DNA of 64,000 nucleotides from Pyxicephalus adspersus (GCF_032062135.1 NC_092862.1:94943248-95007247); one strand, 5' to 3'; counted from the first letter of the stretch, positions 1 through 12,400 are shown. Notes: generated by a model from the letters alone, not told the origin. Program-made: numbers and translations.

Positions 1-1878
1 ATATACTACATCCTGCAAAACTATAGGCATGGTCCTTTCCTTTATATAGCCCTTCACATTGGGTACTACTTACTTGAAGCCTGTATATATTATGTTGTAC
101 TTAAAGTACACACTGTTCAGCTGTTTACAATGTGCTGTTGGTCCTATGTATAAGCTATGCTGTAATGTATACACTTCATAGTACTCGACTGCACTTTTGT
201 ATTGACCTGTTCTGGTAATACAACTTCTTTAACATTTAACAACTTACAGCTTTAAATTACAATAAAGCATACATACAATGTCTGAGTTATTAAAGACACA
301 AGCATATGAATAAAAAGATCCATAATCACCTCACGTACTGCATGTATGTATTCATGTAATTTATGCTTTGATGATCTATTCTGTGCCCTGAACACATCTG
401 CTCTTTTTTTTCACCCAAGTATTTAGATATGTGATCTTTTAACGCAACTAACGAGGAAGATTAACAGATAATACATTTTTAAATATATCATCCTACTTGC
501 TCAAATTGCTGGTTGCTCAATATATCAGATTAATTGTTTACAGTCATCTGAATGATTAAGATCAGTGACCTCCTCCACTTCCCTACCTTATCTATTCAGA
601 TGGCTCAGATGTATAAAAAAGAGTGACTCTTTGGAAAATCCAAAGTTCTCTGAATTCTGTGTCATGGTTGCACCCTGTATGAAATGTTTATTTTAAAAAA
701 CAATGATTATATATATTTAAAGCATTAGAGCTGATCTTGCATTGTATGACATCCGCTCCTACTCCACACCTTTGATAACTTTTGTGCCACAGTGCACAGT
801 TAACATGCACATTACCTCAAGGCATGTTATTCCACAGTGACATTTATTTTGCACAACACAGCTCTGGCACACACTTTGCAGTTTATCACTTTAACTCACT
901 CATTACTACGTGTTGTGGTGCATTGCATAGAAAAAAATGCTGCATGTGAATTGTTTTGTCCATGCTTTAACATCCATGTGCATTTTAATCTAATGCTAAT
1001 TTGCTTTTGTCCCTGCTATTCTTTGAGACAGTATACATTATGTTGGTCTGTGTTGAATAATACACATGCACCATCAAGTGAGAAAGCCATGCTGTATAAT
1101 TTCCTCGTATAAATGTTGCCAACATGTGAAAAGCTTTGGCTACTGTTAGTAACCCTATGACACGATGATTAGTCTTGTAGATGAAATGTCACGGACATTA
1201 TTTTAGCTCATTTATGACAGTTCTATGGTTCACTTGTACTGGCACAATGTTTTATGTAGGGGAATTACAGAAGAGAATTTAGTCATGTCCCTAGAGTAGC
1301 AACACCGCTTCCCTACCAAACAAAGCTGCCTAAGGCTTCTGCAACTCTTTGCTCAAACGCTTTTCATAAATGTAAATTTTTTTTATTTACCACACATTAA
1401 GATCCTTGACTGCTGTGGCTGATGAAAGAACCATTAATCACTACTGAACCACACAATCTATCCATACATAAATAAAAACCGTGTTTACTTACTTAATGGG
1501 TTAGTACACATATGGCTAACTAGGTTGTAACGCTTACCAAACACACATTTATAGAATATAGTCTGTCAATCCACAACATATCTATACAGTTTTATTAATG
1601 TACAAGTTTAGATTTGACTGTATACTGTGTAATTCAATTCTGAAAAGAAGTATGTATGCCCAGGTCACATTAATATTATTTTTAAAGTAAATAAAAATAA
1701 AACTGTCACTAAAGTTAAAAAAGAGCTGAAAAGAAATCCAAATCATATAACAAACCTGCTTTACTCTAAATTGCAACATTTTCTAGGAAAGTTACTTTCA
1801 GCTTGAGTGCATACATTTATTCTTTCATAAAGGCTGATGTATATGACCGATTCTCTGCTACATTTTTACATTTTACAG
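1..1878. other. AT-rich non-coding sequence, nothing recognised
   Basis: Low-GC sequence with frequent stops in all frames. Short frames near 837-1112 (+) and 1582-1779 (-) have hydrophobic, composition-driven translations with no family motif. I see no repeat termini, RNA gene or promoter. This could be intron or intergenic DNA. Confidence 0.6.
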
Positions 1879-1960
1879 ACAATACTCTACTGATTGTCAG
1901 GCAGAGTACTCCGGCCCATACATCTTTTTCACTGGACACCATGGAGGACAAATCAGCGAG
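1879..1960 (+). other. possible internal or first coding exon (82 bp)
   Basis: An 82-bp block of higher GC than its surroundings is bounded by a good acceptor (pyrimidine-rich tract ending TTTTACAG, 1871-1878) and a good donor (GAG|GTAAAC, junction at 1960/1961). Two of three forward frames are open throughout. One contains an ATG at 1941 in strong initiation context (GACACCATGG) and would start MEDKSA before the donor. The other reads QYSTDCQAEYSGPYIFFTG and onward. I do not recognise either peptide. No second exon was found nearby, so a chance splice-like arrangement or a non-coding RNA exon is equally possible. Confidence 0.3.
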
Positions 1961-2020
1961 GTAAACTCACAACAAAAAATCTGATTCATTGTACATGTTT
2001 TGGCAATATAGTTATGTTGG

Positions 2021-2101
2021 ATTCATTTGCAATCCCTATTTAATGTACAGCGCTGCGTAATATGTTGGCGCTATATAAATCCTGTTTAATAATAATAATA
2101 A
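2021..2101 (+). repeat. L2-type LINE 3' tail fragment
   Basis: This carries the 3' terminal motif of the frog L2-type LINE: a TTTGCAATCCCTATTTAATG block, then GTACAGCGCTGCGTAATATG, then TTGGCGCTATATAAAT, then a (TAA)n tail. The same order is seen at 15754-15899 and 45434-45590. Only the last roughly 80 bp is present, as expected for 5'-truncated target-primed retrotransposition. It directly abuts a truncated inverted-repeat element at 2103. Confidence 0.7.
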
Positions 2102-2102
2102 T

Positions 2103-2483
2103 TGTTTCCCCAGTGTTCTCTGAGGCTTTGAAAGCCCATGTTTGAAATTCCCATCCCTTCCAATGGGTTAATCTACACCAGAGTGTTTCCTTGAGGCACA
2201 TTTTTAAGCATTATAGATAACACTCTTTGCAACATTTAAAGATTAAAACACTGGGTTAACGCAGAATAACACATGGAAAATGTGTCTATTGATTTCAATG
2301 GAGGTGTTTTCCCACGTTTATAAATGCTTGAAAACATAATGTCAGTAAAAATGCGGTAAAACATGGCAAAACATGACATAGATGTTTAAAACACTTTAAA
2401 GCTTTAAAACACCTGAAATTTTAAACAAGAGTTTTTAAAGCTTCAGGTTAAACGCTGGGGAAACAGTCCGTGTACAGCCAGCC
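2103..2483. mobile_element. truncated MITE, same family as 38967-39424
   Basis: The right end reads ACAGTCCGTGTACAGCCAGCC, matching in order and spacing the terminus at 39405-39424. The body shares GGTTAAACRCTGGGGAAAC, the 'lower-case arm' GAGGCTTTGAAAGCCC in inverted form at the left, and a CCTTGAGGCAC block. The left terminus is missing: the sequence begins at GTTTCCCCAGTG, right against the L2 tail. It is probably non-autonomous and of PIF/Harbinger type, judged from the TAA duplication of the complete copy at 38967. Confidence 0.6.
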
Positions 2484-3442
2484 TTATTGGCTAACTTAAG
2501 ACTTAAGTTAACTTGAAACTTTAGCAGGAGAAGGCTTTGGGTTTTAGGCTTTATATGAGGGATATTTGGGCTTTATATGAGACAACTTGAAAGTTTGCAT
2601 TTTGTGCACAAACGTTTTTTGCACTGAATAGGTGCCCCCCATGGAAGGATTTTTTCACACATACTGTCTGATGACAACTTGGATTGTTGCATTTCTCCTT
2701 TCCATCTTTGTAACGGTGGTCACTAGGTCAAGTAAAGAGGGTGAGTCTCCTCAGTGGGGAAACAGACAATAAATAAAATCCTGACAGAGGATTCAAGCTT
2801 TACTTACCTTATCAAAAACGAAATAAAAATGTTTATACACTTTAAGTTATTCCATAAAAAGCTTAACATATACTACAAACCTTCTAAATAAACCAGTGAC
2901 TAGTACCATACAAGACTCCACTGCAGCATTATAACTATACAGGGTCCCTGAGAAGCCACAGATTGTCTCAGCTATGTCTAGTCTGGGTAGCTGCATATCA
3001 GTAATATCATTCATAGCTTTCTCCTTCTCAGGTAAATCGTATGACACAACCCCAAAAGTAAGTTCTGGTGGAGTTCACTCTGAACCTGATGATTTAAGTT
3101 ATAAACAACTGACGTGTGCTCTGTAAGCTCTGGTATACATTGCAATGTGCTGTATTCAACGCAAAATGCCTTTGTCCATTCCCTATTCAGACCATTGAAC
3201 TTTGCTGTAATGTACTGTAATGTCTCAGCAGTTGCTGTCTACTGTAAGAAGTAAGTAGACGTAATAATGTAATTTTTCTTAAAGGTGGGTTAAGACCTAA
3301 TGTTAATTCTATCAATCTGCATTATGTGTGCATGATTAGCAAACCTAAACTAAACTTTCCTTCACATGATCTCATTTCCTACTTACCTAAATAAAAAATA
3401 TTGTACTAGTGCACAGTATCATCTTGCCTTGCCAGACAGAAT
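2484..3442. other. AT-rich non-coding sequence, nothing recognised
   Basis: No coding-like frame, repeat terminus or RNA gene was recognised. A 66-codon minus-strand frame at 2847-3047 lacks any family motif. Confidence 0.5.
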
Positions 3443-3666
3443 TGACCTGATTTATTAGAGCTCTCCAAGGCTGGAGAGGATACACTTCCATCAATGAAGC
3501 TGGGTGATCCAGCAAACCTGGAATGAATGTGACCCAGGATTCAAAACATTTGCTATCAAATAGCAAATGACTTTGAAGAAATCCATTCCAGGTTTGCTGG
3601 ATCAGCCAGCTTCACAGAAGAAAGTGTATCTTCTCCAGCCTGGGAGAGCTTTAATAAATCAGGCCC
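3443..3666 (+). mobile_element. palindromic MITE, copy A (full length, 224 bp)
   Basis: The element runs from TGACCTGATTTATTAGAGCT to AATAAATCAGGCCC and is almost one continuous inverted repeat. The arms carry CTCTCCAAGGCTGGAGAG (itself a small hairpin) and GATCCAGCAAACCTGGAATG. They meet at CATTTGCTAT/CAAATAGCAAATG (about 3549-3570). It is flanked by a 3-bp direct duplication AAT (3440-3442 and 3667-3669). There is no coding capacity. The 3-bp duplication and GG-starting ends fit a PIF/Harbinger-type non-autonomous element best, but that is inference. Confidence 0.8.
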
Positions 3667-3896
3667 AATGTCTTATTTTTATATTGGCTGCCATCCTGCT
3701 TTCTGAAAGTTTTAAACCTGACAGTTCCTGCATAGTTATTATTCCTGTGATCTTTTTTTCTGACTCTAAAGGGTTACCTTTTGTTTTAAGTTACTTTGAG
3801 AAAAAAATATTTGCTTAACCTTGCTATGACCTTCTAATGTAATGTGTCAGTCCCACCTTCAACTAAGCTCAGTCCACCAGGAGAGCAGTCATTTGG

Positions 3897-4105
3897 GTTG
3901 ATTTACTAAAAGAGTTTTAGACCATTAATTTAGCAAAGTGAATAATCACTCTGCAAGGGAACTTTCACTTAGCCTAGTGAGCATGGTGAAAATTCATTTT
4001 TGCAAAGAATACCTAATAATGTACAATGATTGGATGATTTTGCCCCATTTATTAAGCATAAAAAAGAACTTGCAAAATGATAACAAAAGGTTTGTGAGAA
4101 AATTA
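3897..4105. mobile_element. probable MITE fragment with a GGTTGATTTACTAAA end
   Basis: It begins GGGTTGATTTACTAAAAGAG, a terminal inverted repeat style common in frog MITEs. The body (AGCAAAGTGAATAATCACT, then GAAAATTCATTTTTGCAAAG, then ATGATTGGATGATTTTG) resembles the internal part of such elements from memory. The right terminus is degraded or absent (CCCATTTATTAAG may be its remnant). No second copy lies in this window, so support is modest. Confidence 0.4.
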
Positions 4106-4309
4106 TCCCTTGTAAGGGGATATCAGCTATAGGTTTTTGTGCAAAGTGTTCCTGAGTTCGGGCACATTTTAAAAATATTTATTTAAAATAAACTTTTATA
4201 ATGAGATTTATCCTCTGTTAAGCCAGAGCTGTCTGGTGCACCTTCTTTGCAACAAAGCATAGGCTAAACACATCAGCTACTATCCATGGGGCTCTGCCAT
4301 AGACACTTA

Positions 4310-4815
4310 CCGTATTTTTCGTCGTATAAGACGCTCCGGAATATAAGACGCACCCAATTTTAAAGGAGGAAAATCTAGAAAAAAAGTTTCTGAAAGATTA
4401 ATTCCCCTTCTGATCACTCATGTGCCATTCAAATTCCCTTTCTGATCACTCTGTACCTTTCAAATTCCCTTTCTGATCACTCTGTCATTCAAACTCCCCT
4501 TCTGATCACTCTGTCATTTAAATTCCCCTTCTGATCACTCTGTGCTTTTTTTCTATTGTACGGCAGTTAGGACAGGGAACAGCAGGTGGCGCTGTGCCGG
4601 CTTCTTTCGCTTTGCTTTACAGACAGGAGAAAACACGATGCTGGCAGAGGAGAGAAGAGAGACACGCTGCAGCCAGAGACACACTCAGGATCGGGTATCA
4701 GGTGAGTATAATATTTTAAATATTTTTTTTAACACATTTGTCGTATAGGACGCACTAACTTTTCCCCCTAAGTTTTGGGGAAGAAAAAGTGCGTCTTATA
4801 TGGCAAAAAATACGG
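4310..4815. mobile_element. 506-bp DNA element with CCGTATTTTTCG ends and TA duplication
   Basis: The left end is CCGTATTTTTCGTCGTATAA and continues GACGC. The right end is the matching inverted copy, GTGCGTCTTATATGGC followed by AAAAAATACGG. TA dinucleotides flank both sides (4308-4309 and 4816-4817). This terminus is widespread in animal genomes. A TA duplication is typical of Tc1/mariner-type insertion, so I infer that class. The interior holds five imperfect tandem units around TTCTGATCACTCTGT (about 4399-4546) and a GC-richer block (4560-4700). The 68-codon frame at 4542-4748 lies inside it and shows no transposase motif. Confidence 0.75.
4399..4546. repeat. short tandem array inside the 506-bp element
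   Basis: Five adjacent imperfect units of about 28-32 bp follow the pattern AATTCCCCTTCTGATCACTC then TGT.CATTCAA. Units differ by small indels between CTCTGT and the next TTC. The array lies wholly inside the inverted-repeat element, so it is part of its internal structure. Confidence 0.8.
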
Positions 4816-4817
4816 TA

Positions 4818-6580
4818 CGTAAAAGTGGAAAACTCATGCACAACTGTTTGCCCTATAATGTCTAAAGCCAACTGTAGATTGCTGAGCCAAATGAGCTAAG
4901 CATTTCTTTTAATTATCAAAAAGCTGCAGTGGTAACAAAAAAAATCCACTAACCTAAATATTGTTTTTTTTAAACCAGGGAGATTTGGAAATACCCATTA
5001 TGATCCAAGACCACTAATTTCAAAGCTAAACTAAATTTGTTGGTGGGTGGTGATCTTCTGCCATAATCAGCAAGTATGCACAGAATACTTGATGAATATG
5101 GCACAAACTTACCCTGTGCAGTCGTCCAGGAAGGGCCTTCTGTAGTGTCCTGTGCTGTGGATCTACTTTTCATCTGTGCATACATAGGGTAAGGGTTGTC
5201 TTAGGGTTCCTTTTGTGTCCATCATTGGCCCAGAAAATGTATGCAACTCATCAAGACTCAAAATCAAGACTTCGTAGCTACATATCTGTTCTCGGTCAGA
5301 TATTCATAAAGGAAGCCACAGGATGTGCATGATGGCAGGAAACTTGCATTTTGGCACAGTTGGCAATACTAGCAGAGTACAGATTTGAGACCAATGTGAC
5401 CACCAATGACCATGATAGAAATTCCACAGAATAATTAAGAAAAAAATGTGAAAAAAGTAAAACATTTTATTTATCATCATTACTATTCCAATTATTAATT
5501 TTTGAGTGAGCCTGGACAGCAAAAATCTATTCTCTCTCGAAACACATCTCAAAAGGATCATTTTAACAAGCATTAAATACTAAAAGCCTTGTCTCTCTCT
5601 TAATGTGTGTCACATAGTAAATAGGAACATACTTGTGCCAAAAACATAAGAAGCATTATAGAATTTCACCTGAATTGTACCACACTACAAGGACTAGATC
5701 TTATCTTACTTGCTTTTCACTTTCCTCCTGTATTATGCTGTGAGAGGGGATGTCAGTCATACTAAAATCCCTTTACTTGCCTTTAGGTAACCAGTTTTTA
5801 TGAGGCAGTGAACCAAGCATCACAGTTTGACCTTTGCAAATTCCTTGAGTAGAAAGAAGGTGCTAAGTCCCCCTTATTTGACCACACAGGTTTACTTAAA
5901 GTAAGCCACAGAAAACCTCAATTTGACACTAGGAAATACAATACAAAAGATTTTTAACATTGCCTGCTTACTTATGTTTATTTTCTTAAAGAATTAAAGC
6001 ATTATTGATGTAGCACAGGGAATTAACATATAACATGAAAAAACATTCCCCATAAATTTGTAAAACTAACTCCCTAATAAGTAGCTTAAGGTTAATATTG
6101 TAAAGTGTATATGTTAATCCACTAAGTAAATAGATTCATAAAATAAATAAAACTAAGCCTCAAAAAGAAAAAAAACCTGTTGTGCCACTACAGAACAGAC
6201 ACCATAATGTGTTTGTCTTACATTTTGCTAATTGCCCTACAACCAGCATCTAGCTCCCAAAACTAATACCGGTATGCAAGCTTCTGCTTGCTCTAAGAGG
6301 ATTGAGTAAAACTCTCTAACCCTAACAACACAACACTTAGGCCAGGTGATTGGCTGCTCAAACGTTTTAAAAGGTGCCTTGTTGGTGGCAGGATTGCTTT
6401 AGCTTTATTATCTATTTAAACTAATATATAGAATATTTGTAACTATTAAATATAGCCATACTCCAATTTATACCCAAACTTTAGTACAAATAACAACTAA
6501 AGCTATAATCATATCTGCTTTAGAACACACTTTTTTGCTTGGATTTTAAGCCATTTTAAATTAGCTTTTTGTGTAATTTT
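4818..6580. other. AT-rich non-coding sequence, nothing recognised
   Basis: Frames at 4970-5185 and 5304-5573 (both -) have no domain, splice context or codon bias worth noting. No repeat terminus was identified. Confidence 0.5.
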
Positions 6581-6584
6581 TTGT

Positions 6585-6663
6585 TGCTAAATAAATCCTG
6601 TTAATTATTATTATTATTTATTATTATTATTATTATTAATAATATTATTAATAATATTAATAA
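6585..6663 (+). repeat. ATT/AAT microsatellite, possible L2 tail remnant
   Basis: GCTAAATAAATCCTGTTAAT precedes about 60 bp of ATT/AAT units. The lead-in resembles the L2 tail lead-in GCTATATAAATCCTGTTTAA seen at 2080-2090. The array may therefore be an expanded tail of an otherwise eroded L2 copy. The microsatellite is certain; the L2 link is inference. Confidence 0.6.
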
Positions 6664-6669
6664 ATTAGG

Positions 6670-7015
6670 GAACCCCAGTAGCCTGGACAGATCACCCAAC
6701 CCTACTTAACACCTTATAGATATATTGAAATGCTGATTGTTTCCCAACAACAGAACCTGAAATTACAACCAGTAACTGACTTCACTAATGCTCCTTGGCT
6801 GTATGGGCAAAAATTCCTTCTAATGTACTGCAAAATGTTGTGGAAGGTCCTTCCAGAAGACAGAAAGCTGCAAAGGCAGGAGGGTTGCCTCCATATTTAT
6901 TTTCATGGCTTAGGAATGGGATATCCAACAAGCCTATATAGTGTATTGCCTGGCAAAGCCAAACTTAACCCAACCAATTTGGGTGATTGTTCCAATGAAA
7001 ATGGACAGTTCATCT
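6670..7015 (+). pseudogene. Tc1-like transposase C-terminal remnant
   Basis: A forward frame (6730-7026) contains FTNAPWLYGQKFLLM, then LWKVLPEDRKLQRQEG, then FHGLGMGYPTSL. This follows the order of the C-terminal end of Tc1-like transposases (a 'WAKIP...LV.S.PRR..AVI.AKGG' region) and the short stretch that trails it in many fish and frog copies. At nucleotide level AATGGGATATCCAACAAGC and CTTGTGGAAAG-like blocks are recognisable. The catalytic DD34E core is absent, so this is a 5'-truncated, decayed fragment. The long frame here probably survives by chance. Assigned by eye, without alignment. Confidence 0.5.
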
Positions 7016-7029
7016 ATTATGTGTGACAT

Positions 7030-9321
7030 GATTCCAACAGATTTAGACTATTCTGCATGATAGAAACTGATCTCAAGATGTTAACTCAGAACAGTTTACA
7101 AATGTGCTCACATTGAATGTATTATTCATCCTAAATAATCTACAAAACAAATGTATTTTTTTCCTGGTTTCTTTGCACAATTCTGTGGATTTTCTACAGT
7201 TAAGCAACACATTTGTACTGTAAATTATCAATCAATGAGGACATTTTCTTGTGTAATATTTCTAAATTTTAGGTGGAAAAATAGGAGGTTTTCCCCGTGT
7301 TGTTGTTTTTGTTCGAATTGAGGCATAGGGTGACTCCGTTTTTATCCATTTCTTATTCCAATGCTGGGAAAAATCAAATTTGATTTTTAAATTGGTTGGG
7401 AACACTGCCATATAAAATACCAAGAATCCATACTCATTAAGGGAGCCTTTGCTGTAATTAGCAAGGTCTTATTTTATTGGGAATTTCTCCTTCAAACGAA
7501 ATACCAATTTAAATTAAAAGGAAACACATAGGTAGACATTAATAAGCAAACTAATCCCCCACCCCCCATATCCACCAACAGCATGTAGGTGAGCAAGATG
7601 TAGCCACTCTTTTTACAAGATCCTAAGGAACACTGAGTGACCAAATTATTGTTAGAATGGCTAACAAAAATTATTATTGCACAATAAATAACAACAGGAC
7701 CATTTGCTGTACTTTAAAGCACAGTCCAGTATACCAACTTTCACTAGATTAAGCAATGCTTGCCATAAATTGAAATTTAAAATTCCTGTATGTGAATCCC
7801 ACATTTAAATATCTTTGGCTGATTTAATTTGTGTAAAATATATGTAAAAGAGTAATGTTACAAGTCACTTTTCCTAAACTATTTTGCACAATTGGTTTTA
7901 ACAATGCACATTTAAACCACTTATTACATACTGTAAAATAATAGGAAAAGGAAAGAAGGGAAGAGCCCCCTGCAAAAGGCAATAAAAAAATCCCATGGTC
8001 ACTGAAGAATTTTCTGCATTAGTTACTATTCATTTTGTATTGGATAACTGGTCCCTTGCTGAGTGATGGTTTTCATCTACTGTCCCCCTAACTACTTATT
8101 GTATTTTGTAATGACTAGAGGCTGGCAGATGGAACCACAGGGATCAGTGGGACAACAGGCTTTGAAAACACCCATAAGTGTGTCCGATGCAAAGAACTTG
8201 TTTGTGGCAGTAGCTTTCCAACAGAATATGACTCACTGCCTGCCAGATACTTCAGAGAATTTCTTTAAAATCCCCATTTGCATTTTCTGGCATTTACCCT
8301 TACCATTACTGCTTCTAGGTATATATAGTGCTTAGTACAGTTCTTTAAGCTGTTCATTTCTTGAGCAGCCATTCATAGACTAAAAAAAAAGATTAAATAA
8401 CTCTGTTTACACTTTTACATCCATTCTCAAAAATACAGAAAATGAAACAGCTGTTCTGGAAAAGCTTATGTTCTTTAAGAAACATACTTCAACTTATCTG
8501 TACAATTATTTAATCGTTTTCCATGTATCCTAAGGGAGCAGCTATCAAGATCTCACTTATGATATCACACATGCTTGAGCCCTGTAAGAACACTTGTTTC
8601 TGGCTGTTAATTAGGCTCAGATTGCAGAGCTTGCTGTTGGCACTGTAGAACGATGTAACACTTATTTTTACTACAGCAGACCTAGGAGTAGTTTAGGTAA
8701 ATTAAAATAATAATAGGGGATTTTGCTTGCTGTAGCAGTTAATTTTCATAGTCCTAGCAAATCATTTTAGTACAGTTAAAGCACTATATATGCTGGCAAG
8801 AGATTTCAAGGAGCGAATGGCACAGCAAGTCTATGTATAATTCCCACTGCATAGTCCAGGTACATTATACAAATGGGATGTTTAAACCAATATTTTTTAA
8901 GTCAATACTTTATTTAAATAAAAGAGAAAACAGGGTCTAAAGTTGGCTAATATAGGAATTTATAATATATCATAATTCTTTTAATAGTTAGTACAAAGTT
9001 AGTACACTTTGCACATGTAAATATGTTTTTGTTATATGTTTTTGTTATGTTGTTAATTGCCATAGTGGTAACATATTACCATACACCAACTATGTGATTT
9101 CTGAAAAGCTCCTCAATTGGCAAACAAATGCCATTCCAATATTCAGATGAAGTGGCTGATGTGTAGGCTCTAAGCACTACAGTGAAGTGAAGGTAATCAA
9201 ACAATAGCTTTTCAAGTCAAAAATGATTTCAGTGAACTCAATGCATCAGAATGCAAAAGGTGTAAAACATTTTCTAGTTATTTTGTAGTCTGTCAAGCAA
9301 AGAGTTGTGCTCTTCAGCGAA
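7030..9321. other. AT-rich non-coding sequence, nothing recognised
   Basis: No repeat termini or coding-like frames. A 90-codon frame (8063-8335, +) shows no motif, and its hydrophobic end follows pyrimidine-rich sequence. A small local duplication of TATGTTTTTGTTA occurs near 9021-9047. Confidence 0.5.
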
Positions 9322-9458
9322 CTGGTCCAGGATTCAAAACATTTGGTAGCAAATAGCAAATTACTTTGACAAAATCCATTCCAGGTTTGCTGGATCACCC
9401 AGCTTCACTGATGAAAGTGTATCCTCTCCAGCCTTGGAGAGCTTAAAAAATCAGGCCA
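9322..9458 (+). mobile_element. palindromic MITE, copy B (right part only)
   Basis: It starts within the element centre (CTGGTCCAGGATTCAAAACA) and continues through the right arm CCATTCCAGGTTTGCTGGAT to the end AATCAGGCCA. The left arm is missing. Orientation matches copy A. Confidence 0.75.
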
Positions 9459-12400
9459 AAGTTCAAATACCAGTAAACGGTGTAAGTAAGATTGTGCCTG
9501 ATTATCATGGTCAATTTTAACTAGGAGTTATTGATGCTGGGATGTCCAGACTGAATTTAACAGAATTTATGAATAATATGCATAACCACATCACATTTTT
9601 AAGGATATGTGAGGCTTTTACTTAGTGCCAACATGAAGAAAAATTCTACTCTACTGCCTTTTCTTTTATTTGTCAATAATGTATTACTTTTTTAAACAAT
9701 GCAACTGCATCAGACAATTACACTAACAAATAGGTGGCATTGCAGACCACATTACAGTTTATTGGTAGTAGTAGTTTTGTCTATACTATATGTCAATATA
9801 TTGACAATATGACGGTAAACAGCTGAAAGGTGTTTACAATTATAGGTAGATAGTGTGAATGAATAAAAAAGGTTCGGACTTACTAGAACTACGTGCTCAG
9901 TGCAAAAATTGCTGTCCTAGCATTGTGACATGTTACAGTTCCACACCCTGCTTCACTGGAAGTGTTTAAATTGTGGTCTTATCATTCAGCTTGGACCAGA
10001 CCACAGGTTCTGTCAACATACTACTAGCTAACTAAAGTAATTTTTGTTTCCTTTTTTAAATTACTTGGACTGTATTTGAACTCTGCTTTTGCCTGCAGCC
10101 TGTCTTGTCTGTAGTCTACCTCATTCGTTTGCCACCTGCCTGAACCATCTGCGTGTTTGATTTTGCTCCTTCTGAACAATTTGGTACTGTGTCTGGTCAA
10201 GCTGCTTAGAATATTCAATGTGTTGCTCTCCAGTATTTTATCAGTGTAACTTCCACACCATCAGAATCAGCTCTGGTGTAGATGGGTTATACTCTGGTGA
10301 TTTTTAGGGCCCCTTCCATGAACATACCTAGATATTTTAAGATAGAGGAAGTGCACAACAAGAACACACAGACATGGATTTCTGTTAGCTATATAACTGT
10401 TCTTTTTAACTGTTCTTCATTTCAAACAATCACTAGAATTATAGTGTGAGAAGCACATGTGGATTAATGTTTCCTTGCAAAGCCTTATGCTTTTGCCTAA
10501 TGATTTGTGATTGGAGTTTTCCATTAATTATCATATTTATTCACAGAAAACACATTTTTACAGATGCTCTCATGTGCATTTAACTAATGTGTTTTGGCCA
10601 GAGTGCCATTCATTGTACAAGAATGTGTAACCTAAGCTTTTCCATTTTTAGCCTATGTTTTTAAGTGTTTCATTTGGCGGAGAACCATCAATGTGAATGA
10701 TTACATTTGTGACTTGATAGGTGATTAAACATCTTTATGTCAGATAAGGTGTCTAACTAAAAGTTTAAGGGAAGTTTAAACCCCCTAAATAAAGCCTGAA
10801 GTTAAACTGTTCAAATAAAGACTCAAGGAAGTTACCATATACAGTAAATACTGCATTTAAAAATTGCTGCTAGATGACAAAGTGATTTTTACCAAATATT
10901 TACAGATTAAATGTCCAGGTGCATGTGTTTTAAATGACAGGTATTGAATTATCACTAGCTAAAGGTACATTTACTGATTTATAAATATGCCTCAACGTGT
11001 AATCTGTTAGTATATGGTATATATTATATTATTTTATATTTATTAAATTAAAAAGTAATACAAATTTTACATCCTGCAATACCTATCAAAAGCTTACTTA
11101 AATTTTACATTATTAAAATAATTTGAAAGATCATCTTTAGAGAGAAACCTTTATAAGTTCCCTTTTGTACCCAATCTATTTTTTTCAATCTACTTAAAAG
11201 CCTCAACTACTTACATAAAACATGTGAATGATGGACCCAAGATCTACTTTAGAGCCAATGCTGCTTCCTGGTGTAAGTACACAAGTATCCATCACAGGAG
11301 AATAACATTGCAGTAACATAAGGAGGGTTTTTTTTATTATTTCCTACCATTTTTTTTAAACTCAGGTCAGGAAGGTGCTAAAGTAGGGTGTTTTGCATTC
11401 ACCCATATATTATGTATGAAACAGATTTAGGATATAGAGGTTTACTATGTATACATGTGGAAGCATTCCAACCATACATAGATATAGATATATATAATAT
11501 TTAGATTTAGGTTCTAAAATTAAAAATGATATATTTCCCATAAAGTGAAGTGCAGCCACCTGTCCTACCAGTTTAAACAAACAGAAAGAAGGATAGCAAG
11601 GATTTAGACTTAAGAAATGGTGTGCTCATGGGCCTAAAGCTAAGAGCACCAGCAAGGAGATCTGGGGCATGTGACACGGGTGGGTACCCACGATAAATAA
11701 ATACAAATCCTTTCAATTACAAAGAAGGACATTCCCAGGTATATGTGAATTTTTACCAATAGTAAAAACATATACCTACTCTTGTTTATAAATAAAAGTA
11801 CTAACAACACCCGCACATGCTGCGAATACAGTAAAGCAAAGTAAATTATACACATTCAATCTGCTTTATATACATAGTACAACAAAAGCTCTGTTTTTAT
11901 TGTGAAGTAATCACACACGATCGCCAAATTTTGTACAAGGAACTCACCTCTGGGAGCGAATTATGGTTTACTTAAACTTGAGCCAGCGGGTTAAATTGAA
12001 AGCAGTGCTGTCAAGAGGTCAATAGTTTGCAGTTATTAAAGCAATGACATTATTAAAATGTGTGTATGCGAAAAGAATGTACGACATTTGGGAGAGGAAG
12101 TACTGGTGGACATGTAAGGCTGTCTCCTTGTTGGTTTTCATCACCACCTACACACACTTTTGGCAGTGGAGAATATAATAAGTTTCCCTGGGAGGAGAGA
12201 TTTTCAGGAAGAAACAAGTGTGAGAAGCATTATGGCTCCTTCATGAAAACTTAACAAAAATTACTCACAGTACAGAGCAAATTAATAAAGAGGATGGTAT
12301 TTTCTTATGTGTTGCTTGTACTGAATATGCTGTATAAAAAAGATACTATAAACAATTATTATTTAAATGATTTAATTTGTTTAAACATGTACAAGCATTT

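Noticed and set aside
6295..6340. CTCTAACCCTAACAACAC as interstitial telomere repeat
   Set aside because: Only about one and a half TTAGGG-type units; not an array.
9930..10215. LTR call on a CTG/CCT-rich stretch
   Set aside because: No TG...CA ends, duplication or second copy could be found.
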